From assembly GCA_025093555.1 (NCBI GenBank), contig JAIWNF010000062.1:62001-126000 (forward strand): a DNA stretch of 64,000 nucleotides. The letters are read 5' to 3'. Shown piece after piece: positions 61,973 through 64,000 of this stretch (positions are counted from its first letter, which is position 1; the number at the start of each line of letters is the position of its first letter). The notes under the pieces were generated by a model. The model was not told the origin of the DNA. It did no database searches and worked only from the letters and a program-made list of their open reading frames with translations. This DNA comes from Circinella umbellata (lineage: Eukaryota; Mucoromycota; Mucoromycetes; Mucorales; Lichtheimiaceae). A program made the translations under genes and the position numbers.

Positions 61973-63179
61973 CTATACAACAGAATAACCAGACATGGCT
62001 GGTTTAGAGAATTTACGCGTTTTAGCACAATTTCTGAATAAACCAGCGATTCGTGCGGGACGAATTAAGAAAAGAATAAATAAGCAAACGAAAAAAAGTA
62101 AAAACCATGAAGCCATGTGCACTTGATTATAAAATGGTGTATCAACATCTCCTTCCGGCTGTTGCTGTATTACAGAGTCATCATTAGTTTGTTGGTTTGC
62201 TGGAGCTGGGGCTGGGGCTGGAGGTGGTGGTGGTGGTAGTGGTTTTGATGGATCAACTGTAGGTAATCGAGACAGGATATCTTTTGAAATAGCTTGATGA
62301 CCAGCTCCTGTCATATGAATACTGTCCCACCATAAATATGAATCCATTGAATCTAAGCAAGTGCCTTGACACTTCTCCCAATAAGCGTCCTCAACATTTT
62401 CCATATTATATTCTTCAGGATCACCCAAAACAGAATTGAAAACTGTATAAATATCAACAAATGATATATCCATTTTCAATTCATCATGCCATTCTTGTGC
62501 TGCATCTTCCACTGCTCCATTGTAATCCATTGTGCGCTGTTTCACCACTTGCTGTAATTTTTTCTCACTTTGTAAATAAAAAGGTGAAAATTCCAGCGGT
62601 GGTAAACCTAATAATAATATTCTTGCGTCTCCATCCAATCGTTGTACTTCGAGCTACAATAAAGTAATAATAATAATAATAATAATGGATTAATTTAATT
62701 TTTGAAAATGTTTTTTTAGCCTATTGTTTTAATATTAAATATAGGCAAGAATACTTTACCACATGCTGTTTCATACATCGTAACAGAGGTTCTACTTGCA
62801 CAGTTGAATCAGTTCCATCCGCAATGTCTGTATTACCAATAAATATCGCATGCGTATTCTTGACATCGCCTTTAGTAGTTGAAGAAATGGCTGATTTTGC
62901 AGACATCAGTTGTTGTGAAAGGTCCGACACTTCATCAGGTCTAGCACAGGTCAATGCACCTGCTTGTGCAAAACTTTTAAGGGGAACACCCCATCCTTTT
63001 GCAAGATTCTCACTCCATAATGGTCCATTTGTTTTTCGTGTTCGATCGTTGATATCTATAACAGCAACAACATCATATACATGTTATAATCTATCCCTTT
63101 TCTTACTTTATTAGTGTCAAAATAAAGATAACAAATAGTATTTACCAGAGAAAGAATCTCCATAAACAAATAAAGACAT
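61973..63179 (-). CDS. GDSL/SGNH esterase-lipase with C-terminal membrane segment
   Basis: Hydrolase of the SGNH fold, probably acting on ester or acetyl groups of lipid or carbohydrate. Model complement(join(61973..62653, 62760..63055, 63146..63179)), 336 aa. Block I is at the very N-terminus (VYGDSFSD, nucleophile Ser9). Block III appears as IFIGNTDI (Asn86), and block V as WWDSIHMTG (Asp220, His223). A Pro/Ala-rich linker (residues ~248-263) leads to a single hydrophobic segment (about 293-309, WFLLFFVCLFILFLI) and a basic tail. No signal peptide precedes the catalytic domain, and the frame upstream of the ATG is closed by a stop, so the topology is odd. The second intron has an (AAT)n run. 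Substrate unknown. Confidence 0.9.
62664..62686 (+). repeat. (AAT)n microsatellite in esterase intron
   Basis: About seven to eight AAT units inside the intron 62654-62759. Confidence 0.7.
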
Positions 63180-64000
63180 GATTAATTATGAGATAAAATT
63201 GAAGCAAAAAAGGTGTTTATTAAAAGCGCTAATTCTTTTTTTTTTTGTTATCGAGTATAAATATTCGAAAGAAAAAAAAAGATGTAATAAGAGGAAAAGA
63301 AAGAATGGAATGACCTGACAATTCTTTTGGAGACTATTTTTGTACACAAATGATTCCTCACTTAATTTTTATCATCCGACTCTTTCTTTTGTATAAGTTT
63401 GGCTGAGCTAACCTGTGTAACCTTGTCTGTTTTTTTGTTTTCTTTCCACAATTAAAAATACTTTGTTTAGGTGGGCTCTGGATAAAAAACAAAGTCATAT
63501 GGTCGAGAAGAAAAAAGCCTAATTATTATTTATAAAAATAAAAGGGTAAAGTTGAACTAGTTACTATTAAAACTTGGGTGTAGTTCTCTTATTACATATA
63601 AATATAAAATAGTTGAAAGAAGTTAATTGTTATTTTGCAAAGTTATTAATACCACTGCTCAGGTCATGTATGAAAAGAAAAAATTTCCACTCGCGTATTT
63701 GTTTATTAACAACAGATAATTTCATAAATGGGCCCACTTTTTTTTACCTACCATTTTCTAATAATTATTTTCGGATTGTTTGATCCGAATTCTAATTCAA
63801 GAAGAGGCTTTTATCAACTTCTACTGTGATTTTAATCAATTAACTAGGTAACTCACACACTATTGTAATAAGATACTATAGTAGTAGATATAATGAATGA
63901 TTATCACTAACGTGGCATGACACCACCACAGTAAAAACTAAACCAGAGCATAGTTTCATTTTAGTACTAGTTTATATAAAATAGATAGGCATGAATGTTT
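63180..64000. other. Intergenic: esterase promoter side
   Basis: 820 bases to the window edge with no ORF, RNA gene or repeat that I can support. Confidence 0.5.

Overview
The window looks like nuclear DNA of an early-diverging filamentous fungus, most likely Mucoromycota (Mucorales). I infer this from AT-rich intergenic DNA, many short introns (about 60-200 bp) with GT..AG ends and CTRAY-like branch sites, an RNAi Argonaute, Zn2Cys6 regulators, an Skn7-type HSF/response regulator and a PFA4-type palmitoyltransferase. I see no bacterial-style operons, no tRNA or rRNA gene and no CRISPR array. Exon models were built by hand from reading frame, splice signals and paralogue comparison; no transcripts were available.

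Layout. 20-2269 (+): 3' part of an Argonaute. 2754-4671 (+): F-box protein. 4774-10040 (-): two tandem paralogous Zn2Cys6 regulators. 10648-12566 (-): six-repeat kelch protein. 12567-20203: 7.6 kb without an intact gene, holding a decayed ORF at about 14.2-14.9 kb. 20204-22731 (-): DH-domain (RhoGEF) protein. 25195-26909 (+): DHHC palmitoyltransferase. 27049-29112 (+): intronless KH-like protein. 32397-35017 (+): Skn7-like HSF plus receiver protein. 35707-36663 (+): SRF/Mcm1-type MADS-box factor. 41395-43521 (-): GLUT-like sugar transporter with an apparent 1-nt exon. 47298-50098 (+): TFIIIB subunit Brf1. 52881-54842 (+): second RhoGEF. 57708-60217 (+): third Zn2Cys6 regulator. 60394-61650 (-): NOSIP-like RING protein. 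61973-63179 (-): GDSL/SGNH esterase with a C-terminal membrane segment.

The main structural signal is a pair of paralogous blocks. Read in the direction of transcription, a RhoGEF is followed by a Zn2Cys6 regulator both at 22.7->4.8 kb (minus strand) and at 52.9->60.2 kb (plus strand). Intron positions match between the copies, so an inverted segmental duplication is the simplest reading; the kelch gene and the extra tandem regulator exist only in the left copy. Other genes belong to polarity and Rho signalling (RhoGEFs, kelch), stress and cell-wall control (Skn7, MADS, PFA4), Pol III transcription (Brf1), RNA silencing (Argonaute) and sugar uptake. Several intergenic stretches carry coding-like remnants that I cannot assign to a family. 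The hexamer TACGTA is conspicuously frequent between genes.
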